Positions 10,466 through 20,275 of a stretch of DNA of 64,000 nt are shown here, in pieces. The position numbers and the translations under genes are program-made. The DNA is from Nemania diffusa (Eukaryota > Ascomycota > Sordariomycetes > Xylariales > Xylariaceae). The stretch covers positions 5,284,001-5,348,000 of the forward strand of contig JBBPUQ010000004.1 of assembly GCA_038501195.1 (NCBI GenBank). The letters run 5' to 3'. The notes under the pieces are model-generated. The model did not search any database and was not told the DNA's origin. It was given only the letters and a program-made list of their open reading frames with translations. Each line of letters starts with the position of its first letter. Position 1 is the first letter of the stretch.

Positions 10466-12847
10466 TCACCACACCCCAGTCTTAAGTTGGTCAAGAAACG
10501 CGACCAGAGCGGCATCTGCCTTCTTATCTCTAGCAAGAAACTCACGGAACCATTCGTAGAGGATCACCATTCTACAGTGGCAGACAGGGAAGCCAGTAAA
10601 GACGTGCATCCCCCAGTTCGGCAGGCCCGCGCCCTCTTCCAGCCAGTGGTCCAGCCGTTCACAGTCGTCGGTGGCCCCGAATATATGGACAAGATCGACG
10701 GGGCCGCTCCCCGTGCAAAGCGGGCATCCGCGCGTGTGGCGGGCGTAGCCGCAGACGACGGTCGCACTCAGGAGGAGCGCGGGGATGAGGAGGGGGTTGA
10801 GGCGGAGACGGGTGCTTGCGTCCCCGAGCTCGAACTCGCTGGACACGATCCGCGCTATCTGCGCGCTGTGCCACACGGCCGTGCGGCCTATCTTGGAGGC
10901 TTGCCAAGGCCGTAGAGAGTTCTGGGGCGACTGCCCCGAAGGCGTACCAGCTGGTCGGAACTGGTAGTAGTGCTCCTGAAGCTTTAAGAACTCGGGGGGT
11001 GCTTGCAGCTTGAGCGCCGTCATGTGCCAGAGCAGTAAGGTTTGAGGGGCTACATCATCCCCACGGGAAACTGTAAAGTACTCATTGCGAAGCCTATATG
11101 GTATCAGAAGTAAGTATTCGTATAAAGAATCCCAGAACCACTCATCGAGGCAGGAGTATCTAGATGGGGGTGATAATGTACTCACTAGATACTATTAGTA
11201 TAACCGACTAAAACGTACCACGTAGCATGGGGGTGGCGGTGTGTTACTTACCTGGCAATCATTCTCTAACCCAGACATCCAATTACTAAGATAATCTCGC
11301 CAGATAGTACGGAGATCTTGATCATGTGTCTTTGAGTGCATGTCGTCCGAAACAGTACGGAGAGCTTGATGGCATGCCTCCCAAGCGCCGGACTGTATCG
11401 CACAGAGAATGAAATGGTAATCCATCTTGGTCCAAGGCGAGGCTAAAGAATTCGAACGCGGAGCGCCGAACAAATCGTGGACGCGGAAGCTAAACGGGGT
11501 TTTCTTCCGCAGCACAGACTCGTCTTCCAATAATTTGCATCGCTCCTCTTCGCTGTCCACGCTGATCCAGCAGGTAGACTGAGAAACAGGCATGGAGAGC
11601 TCTTGATATCGGATCAAGGGTGGGAAGTCTATCAATGTTGAGAGGTATGCATCTAGACGTAGCACGGCAAAAGCTAGCCTAATCGAATATAAGCTTTAAT
11701 AAGCGTTGTTATGCACACTGATGTCTCACCTATGGCGTCCTTCTTGGACCTTTTCTTCAGGGGAAACTGGGCTTGATGAATAGAATAGTCCCCTCTGTGA
11801 CGCGAAAATACCAGAAAATCTACACGCAGTGACTAGAGTATTATGAAGTCTTAAGGCCTTGAATGCCATGCCCTCTATGGACTAGTCGAGGGTCAGCGGC
11901 GGTGATACGGTTGAATATAGGAAGAGCCACCACTTACTAGGTAGCATGTACAATATAGGACACACAAGGCCATTGCCTGTAATACAGGTAGTGGCGGGTT
12001 TGGGTCCTGAGATAAATTAGTCACTCATGTCATACTTAGACGGCTGAACAGATTATGGTGTACGAGCTGTCTCTCCGCAATCTCCTCCAAGACCAAAGGA
12101 AATAACTCCAAATGTTCAAGATCTCCTTCGAGCCAACTCGCGAGCATCATGATTGACGCTATCAAAAGGGCTGGGCTTCTAGTGGTCATGACCATGGAGG
12201 GTTGGAGTATGGGCCAGCTCGGGTGAATCTCATTATAGTATATAACAAGTCGCCTCTGCGTAGCTGGCGGGTCTCTTAAGACGTATTCCCCGAGTTTCGA
12301 CTCTTCAGGCGTGTGTATTGGGCTTGGAGACGGGCTCGAGAGGCTACGAGATGACTCCAGAACCTCGTTTTCAGTGTTTACGCTGACCGAGCCACTATTC
12401 GCTCGAACACACGGTAGCCCCCTGCGGCTACAATGCTTGCATGGGTTATCTTCATCACATCTCGTCTTGTTCTCCCGGCAGCGGGCACAAGCAACGAAGT
12501 TCCGCTTCGTCTTGTAATACTGCGGATGGAATTCAACGTGTCGCTTCAGGACATCGCTAAAAGACCATTAGAGATTATACAATTTTACAGTTTTGCTCTT
12601 TGCCTCGCATTACGCCACCGTTATCCAGGCCCGGTACATCGCTCACTCACCTTCGTGCGTACCGCCTACCACATATGTGGCATGCATACTGGAGTTGAGC
12701 ATCGTGGGACTTGAGATGTCTTGTCAGATGCTCTTTTCTTCGAAAGAATTTATTGCAGTTTGGTACGTCACACTCAAACCGCTTCGAATCTGAGGACGGT
12801 TCAGCCGTGGCATCGCGATGTAGTGTCATCCTTGACTGGCTCATCAT
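10466..12847 (-). CDS. Transcription factor with two C2H2 fingers, a Zn2Cys6 cluster and a Fungal_trans domain
   Basis: Six exons on the minus strand: 12847-12651, 12556-12064, 12006-11938, 11881-11730, 11678-11252 and 11191-10466, giving 687 residues in one frame. The N-terminus has two C2H2 fingers (CDVPNC...HLKSH; CHIC...KRH), the second completed only across the first intron. A Zn2Cys6 cluster follows (CARC...C...C..C...C; C-x2-C-x6-C-x5-C-x2-C-x6-C). The middle exons read as the Fungal_trans regulatory domain (AFAVLRLDAYLSTLIDFPP, preceded by LRLHNTLVTACR). It is a nuclear DNA-binding regulator; targets unknown. The 57-bp intron at 12063-12007 (GTACAC donor) and the 60-bp intron at 11251-11192 are the least certain junctions. 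It is divergent from the NmrA-like gene, which may be co-regulated (inference). Confidence 0.85.
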
Positions 12848-13505
12848 CGTATTATGTCTTGCCCATTTGTTTAAGTGTCGGCAATGTGGGATGAGTAGTG
12901 GGCTCTGAGCTGGGGATCGTGTAGGTCCCAAAAACCACTGGACTGAGCTGATGAAATGAAACGACAAGGATACCACTTTTCTCTCAACCGGTGACGAGTA
13001 GCAGTTATAGGAAAAAAAGCTTACATTCAAATTTCTGAAGATATTGTTCGTAGGAGAAGCAGCAAATGTGGAGGGCGAAGTAACCTACCTATGCTTACAA
13101 AATATCCCACCGGTGAACAAGGGATTAAATCCGTATATGGTTTAGCGCCATAATTATCGGGGATCTGTGTGGGATGGAATGTGGGATGATACATGAGGTG
13201 TCATTATGATCTATCTAGTTTAGTCTAGATAATAGCTACCAAAATAGGATCCAACCAGAATATCATCGAGTGATCTGATTTCAGTCGCGAAAAGTTACGA
13301 GGTAAAGAAATCGCATTTGTAGTACTATAAGTTATGAGAATTGAGTTCTTTAGAAAGGAAAAGGAATTGCCATGTCGCCGACTACTATACAGAAAAGCAT
13401 CCTATCATACAAGACAACCAGTTTAGCACATCTTCTATCAAGCCGCCTAGCAGATCACTGTTGTATATCCCAAGTTTCGTCTCGGAACAAATTAGACTAC
13501 CCACC
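12848..13505. promoter_or_regulatory. Shared divergent promoter region (regulator / NmrA-like gene)
   Basis: About 660 bp separates the regulator start (12847, minus) from the NmrA-like start (13506, plus), so both promoters must lie here. No specific operator could be identified by eye. An upstream in-frame extension of the NmrA-like gene (13341-13505) is open, but reads as unlikely protein. Confidence 0.5.
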
Positions 13506-14405
13506 ATGAGCGCTCTAACAAACATCGTCCTCGCTGGTGCTACCGGCAATGTAGGGCCTGCCATTATTGAGCAATTACTCAAGGCCGGTTTCCATGTCAC
13601 CGTCTTGACCAGGCAGAGCAGTTCTCACAAATTTCCGGCATCCGTCGAAGTTAAGATGGTAGACTACGATTCTATCGATTCTCTCACAGCTGCTCTTCAG
13701 GGTCAAGATGCCGTCGTTTCTGCTCTCGGACTCGGAGCTCTCGAGAAGCAATTCAACCTCATCAAGGCCGCCGTGAAGGCCAACGTCAAACGTTTCATTC
13801 CCTCCGAGTTTGGGCCCGATACCACGAATCCCAAGACGTCTGCATTGGCCGTTTCCGCTGGCAAGGTTGCTGTTCAAAAGGCGCTAGTTGAAGAGGTAGC
13901 GAGCGGAAGAATTTCCTACACTTATATCTTCACCGGCCCGCTCTTTGACTGGTGTCTAAAAGCTGGCTTGATGCTCAACATCAACGAGAAGAAAATTCCG
14001 CTTTATGACGGCGGCGAGAGGCGCTTCAGCACCACGACACTCGAGAGCGTAGCCAAGGCCGTCGTAGGCGTGCTAAAGAATCCCGAGGCGACCAAGAATC
14101 GCGGAGTCTACGTCCAAGACGCAGCCCCGACCATGAAACTCCTCAGGGCAATGGCTGAGAAGGTTACAGGAACCGTCTGGAAAGGAATCGAAGTGTCCAT
14201 CGAGAAGGACGTGCTCGCTCCCGCCTTGGCCGAGCTGGAGAAGAAGAACCCGGATCCGAGGAAGTTTATTATGCCCCTGGCTGTGGCATCGATCTGGGGA
14301 GAGGGATACGGCTGCCACTTTAAGGACTTGGATAACGAGCTTTTGGGTCTGGGTGAGTTTACGGAAGCTCAGGTTGAGGCTGTTTTGGCTGCGACTGTGA
14401 AATAG
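13506..14405 (+). CDS. NmrA-like / isoflavone-reductase-type NAD(P)-binding protein
   Basis: 299 residues, no intron. The N-terminus carries the Rossmann glycine motif in LAGATGNVGPAIIEQLL. RFIPSEFGPDTTNP, KVAVQKALVEEV and the YTYIFTGPLFDW region match the NmrA/isoflavone-reductase-like atypical SDR family. Members either reduce phenolic or ketone substrates with NADPH or act as redox-sensing regulators such as NmrA itself; sequence alone does not decide. The start at 13506 follows a CCACC context, and the Rossmann strand begins six residues in, so the upstream open frame is treated as leader. It is divergent from the zinc-finger regulator. Confidence 0.85.
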   Translation: MSALTNIVLAGATGNVGPAIIEQLLKAGFHVTVLTRQSSSHKFPASVEVKMVDYDSIDSLTAALQGQDAVVSALGLGALEKQFNLIKAAVKANVKRFIPSEFGPDTTNPKTSALAVSAGKVAVQKALVEEVASGRISYTYIFTGPLFDWCLKAGLMLNINEKKIPLYDGGERRFSTTTLESVAKAVVGVLKNPEATKNRGVYVQDAAPTMKLLRAMAEKVTGTVWKGIEVSIEKDVLAPALAELEKKNPDPRKFIMPLAVASIWGEGYGCHFKDLDNELLGLGEFTEAQVEAVLAATVK

Positions 14406-14888
14406 GTCGTTCTGTTGTGCTATGAATGGGGTCCATGTTCGGATAACACTACCTACTGTATTCTTCTTGAAAACCCCATGTAAATGGGTTCTAGTTTCTC
14501 CAAATATTTAATCATAGAAATGCAGCTGATGTCGCATAAATGTACTACGGTATAAAAATACGAATTCGAATTAAGGTAATAGTCCGATGAATTTTAAACC
14601 ATCTACTTAATTATGTTAAAACTAAAATTATTCCTATCTAGGAGGTAGATTTCATGTGTGCTAAAGTCCTCAGAGTAGAGGATGACGTAGTGGCTTAGAA
14701 CCTATTACATCATACATGTAGGTAGGCAGGAGGTACCTAGGTAGTTGCTAGAAACAAGCCCTGAAGGGAATCTGCCCAAGGCAGGATTGTCTCGTGTGCA
14801 ACTACCTAGAACTATATAATCCTCAAATAATTAACAGAATATCTATCTAAGAGATCTCGTACTTAAGCACTAAATATTTTATTTGAAT
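14406..14888. other. Intergenic region with TAGGTAGG-type repeats
   Basis: No gene. Around 14718-14752 there is a cluster of GTAGGTAGG/GGTACCTAGGTAG strings belonging to the dispersed TACCTA/TAGGTA motif family. Confidence 0.5.
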
Positions 14889-16463
14889 ATGCATCCGTTT
14901 CCTGAAGCTCCATATGCAGGTGGTAGAATATCTATGCGTCGTAGAATCCTATCTGTCCTCCATCCCAGGCTAACCTGGCGATACGTTCTTTGTGTGGTTG
15001 CTGTGCTTTACTTTGTATATTGTTCTCTCTTTTCACTACCGCTTTTTGCGAGCCCGCTGCCAATGTATAGCGGGCCGTATCCCGTCGGGAGCGCCGACAT
15101 TGAATCCCCCGTTTCACCACCGATCCTTGTGGATACAGCCCAGTTCAAGGACTCACACAAGAATGCATTCGAATTGCAGACAGTCCTGTTCACTCTGTAC
15201 TACCCAGCTGCCTATGGGAAAAGCCAGAATAAGCACCACCATTGGATGCCGAAGCCAATCTCGGTGACTGCAAGGGGTTATGCCAAGTTCGCACACATTA
15301 GTAATTGGATCACCAATGCAATCTTTACGGGCGCTCTGCGTGTCGTCGTTGGTGGGATCAAGATTCCAGCCAAAGTTGATACACCGTTAGGGGAGTTAGC
15401 CCCTGCAGTAGCAAGCCATCCGGACCTCCTCCAGAGTCAAGAGCTAGAGAAGGTGTTATCGATTGAAAAATATGGGCATCCCATTGTTATCTTCTCTCAT
15501 GGTATGGCTTCCAGCAGGACAGATTACACGCACTACGCCGGTGAGTTGGCGTCGCGTGGTTATATCGTCGCCATGCTCGAGCACCGAGATGGTTCATGTC
15601 CTGGCTCGATCATTATGAGGCACGGCGAGTCAGATGAGACGAAACTGACGTTCAAGGCCTCCAAGGTTGAAGCGACATCGGGCCAAGATATAGGAGCCGA
15701 CGAATTCAACCAAGCCCAGCTCGATTTCCGCGAGGCTGAAATCGAAGGCGTTGTGAGAGTACTAAGGCAGATTAATAGGGGGCAAGGAAGCCAGGTCTTC
15801 AAGCAGAATCCTAGAAAGGAGGGTAGGGAGTTAGAACAGTGGACTGGGCGGCTCAATGTCGACGAGATGATCATGGCCGGTCACAGTTTCGGCGCGACTG
15901 GAGCGCTGCAAGCCTTGAAGGGCGGTCCAACCGAGAAACGACCCTTCGTTGGCGCCGTCATTCTGGACCCCGGAAAACAGAGTGGCAGGTTAAATCATGA
16001 CGTGAGCGTACCGTTGCTAGTTGTGCACAGTAATTCGTGGAGCAGCAAGCACAGCATATTTTATGGACGAGCCCACTTCGACGTTGTTCGCAATCTCGTC
16101 GAAGAGAACAATCAGCGTGGAAATCCGTCGTGGTTTATGACCTCACTCGGCACTTCTCACCCTTCTGTGACAGATGCGCCGATTCTCGAGCCAAAGTTCT
16201 TGAGCTGGACCACTGGAGCCAAGATCGACGTTTATGAAGGCTTAAGACAGTACATTCACCTATCGGAAGATTTTCTATACTTCTTGAGAGAGGGAGAGAA
16301 GCGAAATCTCCTCGCCGAGCAGGCCGAGTTCCCTGAGTATGACCCCGGCAAGGGTTTTGGCATCTGGCAGCCTGGACAAGGAGACAGTGAGAAAGAGAGA
16401 GGACAGTGGGGGGATTGGAGAAAATACTGGCAAGTCCATGTATCGCCTGATGTCAAGACTTAA
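14889..16463 (+). CDS. PAF-acetylhydrolase-like serine hydrolase, membrane-anchored
   Basis: 524 residues, one exon, ATG at 14889. A basic stretch (MRRRIL...R) and a hydrophobic segment (YVLCVVAVLYFVYCSLFSL, about 33-52) form a signal anchor, so the enzyme probably faces the secretory lumen or outside. The catalytic region resembles platelet-activating-factor acetylhydrolase isoform II: FSHGMASSRTDY oxyanion loop, GHSFGA nucleophile elbow with Ser333, VILDPG with the likely Asp, and a His near the C-terminus (TSHPSVTD). The family hydrolyses short or oxidised sn-2 acyl chains from phospholipids; the fungal substrate is not established. Full length compared with fungal relatives. Confidence 0.85.
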   Translation: MHPFPEAPYAGGRISMRRRILSVLHPRLTWRYVLCVVAVLYFVYCSLFSLPLFASPLPMYSGPYPVGSADIESPVSPPILVDTAQFKDSHKNAFELQTVLFTLYYPAAYGKSQNKHHHWMPKPISVTARGYAKFAHISNWITNAIFTGALRVVVGGIKIPAKVDTPLGELAPAVASHPDLLQSQELEKVLSIEKYGHPIVIFSHGMASSRTDYTHYAGELASRGYIVAMLEHRDGSCPGSIIMRHGESDETKLTFKASKVEATSGQDIGADEFNQAQLDFREAEIEGVVRVLRQINRGQGSQVFKQNPRKEGRELEQWTGRLNVDEMIMAGHSFGATGALQALKGGPTEKRPFVGAVILDPGKQSGRLNHDVSVPLLVVHSNSWSSKHSIFYGRAHFDVVRNLVEENNQRGNPSWFMTSLGTSHPSVTDAPILEPKFLSWTTGAKIDVYEGLRQYIHLSEDFLYFLREGEKRNLLAEQAEFPEYDPGKGFGIWQPGQGDSEKERGQWGDWRKYWQVHVSPDVKT

Positions 16464-17011
16464 GCTGTCTCGGTTGCAGGTAGCACACCGTGAAAAATGG
16501 ACGGCGAATACCACCACTTGTTCTTCAGGCCCTTTAGGACAGTACCTATCTAGGTCTAGAAGGGCTCTGTATCATATTGTACCACATCGGGTATATAACT
16601 ACGCTGGTTTTTACTATGATATAAGCATTGAAGATGGCTATATCTATGCAATACATATTTAGAAAGCTGTACAATAAATCGTGGTCCGGAAAGGCTACGT
16701 CATACTCTCTAGATGCTCCAATAGAATCCTCTGAATTACACAAGACAGTCACGTGAGCCCGCATTCCTTTCGTGTTGCCCCGCCGATGGAACCCGGGATC
16801 CCCCTGCTTGGATACCTCAGAGACACCCCTCGTTCTTTCCCAATCGGAGTTAGAAATCTAACCACCTAGGTTGCAGGCTACACCGTTTCTCCAGTCCGAA
16901 ACGCCAAATTTACCAATTGCTAACCAACTCATTTTCTCTTATTTTCCCGTGTAACACTCACGGTCGTGCAACATCGATTACGATACCCGACCAAAATTCT
17001 CCTCGTTTACA
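16464..17011. other. Intergenic region
   Basis: 3' flank of the PAF-AH-like gene and promoter of POLD4. No RNA gene or repeat recognised. Confidence 0.5.
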
Positions 17012-17639
17012 ATGCCCGTGACCAGACGATCTAGCGGAGGTGGCCGTCAGGCCACTCTGTCCTTCAACCACCGGGTGACCAAGTCTGTACCGAAGTCGGT
17101 CAAGGACCTCTCCTCCACTACCGCGCCAAGCCCCCTCACAACCCACGTCATCCATGCCGAGCCTGATGTCAAAGACGAGGCGGACACCGACGTCGAGGAG
17201 AAAGTACAGGTGGAAGAGCCTAAAGAAGTAGTGCCGGAGCGGGAAAAGACTGAGGCAGAGTTGCGCGCAGACAAGATCACAGATCGTCGGATCAGCCAGT
17301 ATTGGCGCAATATAGAGAATGAGCGCAGGACTAAGAGACTTCACCAAAAAGACCTGAGCCTGGCCGAGAAGATCCTTCGGTATTGGGATGTCAGTTCGCA
17401 ATATGGCGTATGTATACACAGGGCTCTATCTATACCTCAAAGAAATACTAACAGTGTTTGTTAAGCCTTGCGTTGGCATCGATCGCCTCAAACGCTGGCA
17501 GCGCGCCGATAGGCTTGGTCTCAACCCGCCTATTGAGGTCCTCGCTGTTTTGATGCAAGAGGAGCAGAAGGGCACCGAAGGTATTGAGCGGGCGCACATG
17601 GATGAGGTTCTCAACTCGATTGCTGTTGGAGCTGATTGA
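17012..17639 (+). CDS. DNA polymerase delta subunit 4 (Cdm1/POLD4)
   Basis: Two exons, 17012-17407 and 17466-17639 (58-bp intron), 189 residues. The splice restores the family signature KILRYWDVSSQYGPCVGIDRL followed by KRWQRADRLGLNPP, which matches the conserved C-terminal domain of the smallest Pol delta subunit. The protein stabilises the replicative polymerase holoenzyme in the nucleus. The N-terminus (RQATLSF, residues 13-19) resembles a PCNA-interaction peptide, though its aromatic spacing is not the strict PIP consensus. An acidic, low-complexity linker joins the two. It is convergent with QNG1, 298 bp away. Confidence 0.88.
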
Positions 17640-17937
17640 TCGCGTGTGTATACGCGAGAGATCTGAGATATGTATGATTATGATGAGGGCTTCTGTTTGC
17701 ATATGATGAGATCTGGCTTAGGAGTACTTGGCTTTTACGGATTTCTGCGATGGCGTTTGGGGTTAAGGGAATTGCTATCACTGCCAATGATAACGTGGCT
17801 CCGTTCATCAACTCTTTTTTTACTCTGCCTTTCAATGCCCCAAGCAGTAGTGCTATATGGCTATTCCAACGCAAACGGGCTATACAAATCCCTTATTTGG
17901 CCAACTTGGAACCTCTGCGCATAGTATTGCTAACCCC

Positions 17938-19284
17938 TTAATACCAAATACTTCTAGTGCGGTGATGCGGCATCGTTTCCTTTCCTTCGGCTTCCATCAA
18001 CTTCATGGTATCATACAAGAAAAAATCTATCAAGATCGCATTGACCTTGGCCTCGGGGTGATTACGCTTGATCTCACGCCTGATGAGCTCGACGCACCAG
18101 ATGCTGCAAGCTACATTCCCACGTGTTCAACAAACGGACCAGTCGGGGGCTACAGGAAGATATGACTCACCTCTAAGCTGCATTTCATACTTGCTTCCAC
18201 TCTCAAGGGTTTCTTTTCTCGATATCAACGCTTGCAGGGGCGGGCTGTATCCCATACAGTCGAGCGTGGCTAGAATCTGTGGGACGCGGTAATCGGCGAA
18301 CATGGTGATCTTGTCGATATCCCGAAAAGCGCCATAGCTTTCGCCATTGAAACAGCCCCAGATATCTGCGACTAGAATTTGGGCGCGTTTGAGGAAGCGT
18401 ATAGGCCTTTTCCGACCTTCGAACTGGAACTCGTCTCTAAAGCAGGAGAAATCCCGCGCGAGGAGGTTGACCAACGCAGCGGCCGAGCCGTTGGCGGCCT
18501 CTATGCAGTTCGTGAAGCTGCAGTTGTACTTCTGCAAGTAGCCGTGTTGTGCGTTGGCGACATGTCTATTTGTGACGTAGGAATTGATGGTGTGGGGGAC
18601 TCAACCTACTTCGTAGAGAACTTGACCAGCCTCTCGCAAACAGGCAAGACGGGCCTCAAGGAGCGGTATTTCTTCATCAGTGCACGAGCGAAAGACATGG
18701 CGCAAAGACTCCAGGTTGCATTCTTCTTCGTTCACCCAGAAGTGAGGGTCGGTAATTGGTATATCTTAAACAATTGCCGAATTAACGAGGTCGATCTTTT
18801 ATTCTTTACTATTTAGGATGATCATGTGAAAAAGCAAGTGAGGCGGTACGGCGGCTCCTTGTTTGAACCTACCTTCGTTTAATGCCCGCTGGAGTGAGGC
18901 GACTAAGCTCCAATATCCGGTCCACGTTTTGTCTCGGTAGGAGACAGCGAACCGTTCGCCCTCGGGACGGAGGGACCAGAAGGAGAAATTGAGGAGGTCC
19001 ATGATGAAGATGAAAGCGACGGTGGACTCATCTTTTGTCTTCGGGTGAAGTTCGTGTTCTGCCCACGTCTCGGTGGAGTATTGCTTCTGCTGCATCTGAT
19101 CGTATATAAAAGCAGCCGCATTCTTGGTGGCTCTCATGTCCAAGGCCACATCGATTGCGTTATCGTAGACATATTCGGCGCCTTCTAAGACCCCAGTCTC
19201 GGGTTCCTCGTTCAGAGTCAATCTTCCTTGTAGATGTTGTCTGAGAAGAGCAAGAAGCTCCGGGTCTGCCTCGTCATCCGACAT
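17938..19284 (-). CDS. Queuosine-nucleotide N-glycosylase/hydrolase (Qng1, DUF2419)
   Basis: Four exons on the minus strand: 19284-18873, 18764-18610, 18531-18171 and 18110-17938 (introns 108, 78 and 60 bp) give 366 residues. After joining, family landmarks appear in order: STVAFIFIMDLLNFSFW, NEDIPITDPHFW, LESLRHVFRS, EIPLLEARLACLREAG, RPIRFLKRAQILVADIW and ITMFADYRVPQ. The C-terminal exon contributes WCVELIRREIK and the tail. Qng1 releases queuine from queuosine 5'-phosphate so that the base can be reused for tRNA anticodon modification; eukaryotes cannot make it. Asp residues in the NFSFW and FADYRVPQ regions form the active site in solved homologues (from memory of the family). It is divergent from UBA2. 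Confidence 0.92.
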
Positions 19285-20275
19285 TTTGGATTTTTACTCA
19301 AGGAAGCAAATGCGCTTTTCTGCTGTTGCTTTGGGCCAATCCTGTGAACGACTATCCCGTAGGGTTTCGGGTATAGAGTGGAGCGCAAGGAAACCCGCGC
19401 GAGTGCTGGTATCGATACCTTAGAAAAGATAGAAAATAAGCGGAGAGTCATATAAACATTATCTACAGAGTAGTTAAGTATCCAAAGCAGACTAAATAAA
19501 CTTATCTTTGAATAATGAAGCCTGCAAACATCTGGCAATATGTAAATTATTATCCCGAGATAAGTATGTTATACTCATCCCACTCCATCTAAATAATGCC
19601 CCACTACTCTGTAGTGCTCCCTCAAGTACCGATAAGTACCTAGGTATCTAGCCCACTCGCAATGATGCACAGTTTGTAAGAGGCATTCGCCAATCGCGTC
19701 AGCTTCCGCAACCCACCCCCCATGCGCTGCACTAAGAAGTACCTATCGATCCATTAAAAACCTGCCTACTGTACAGTACGGCTACCTACATTAGGTACGC
19801 AGTATTGCTTTGCGCAGCGCGTATCATTGGTATGTAAGTATGTACATTGAGAGGCATGTAGGTAGTAGATCCTCCTGTTGTAGTGACGCAGTGACCTCTG
19901 AAGCTCTGACATCTCTCATCTCAGGTACAGGACTATACCTAGGTACCTACCTATCTTATGTGAAGCTCTTAAGTATTCCAGTTGCTCACCCCAACACTTT
20001 CCAGCTCTGTTCCTGTTCCTTGCCCCGGTAACGCTTCAAGGCTGAAGGTAGCACATACACACCCACCACACGTAATGTGTAGGTAGGTATTCTAACCCTT
20101 CCATCCTTCGACTTCGTATTTTCGACCCCATCCCTTACCTGCTGCCACTAACCGTCCCCCGAACCCCATCTCTCCTGTATGCTTATCCGGAGTCTCGTCT
20201 TCTTATTCATCGAATTTCCTTTCATATGCATTCGCAACTTACTTCGCCGTGACGACATCCGGATCGCTCTTCACC
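19285..20275. promoter_or_regulatory. Divergent promoter region QNG1/UBA2 with TACCTA repeats
   Basis: 991 bp without a gene. It carries several members of the TACCTA family: about 19636-19652 (GTACCTAGGTATC), 19763-19808 (CTACTGTACAGTACGG to CGCAGTATTG), 19929-19952 (TACCTAGGTACCTACC) and about 20078. Core promoter elements could not be assigned. Confidence 0.5.

Noticed and set aside
13341..13505. Upstream in-frame extension of the NmrA-like protein
   Set aside because: The added 55 residues do not fit the family, whose Rossmann strand starts right after the ATG at 13506.
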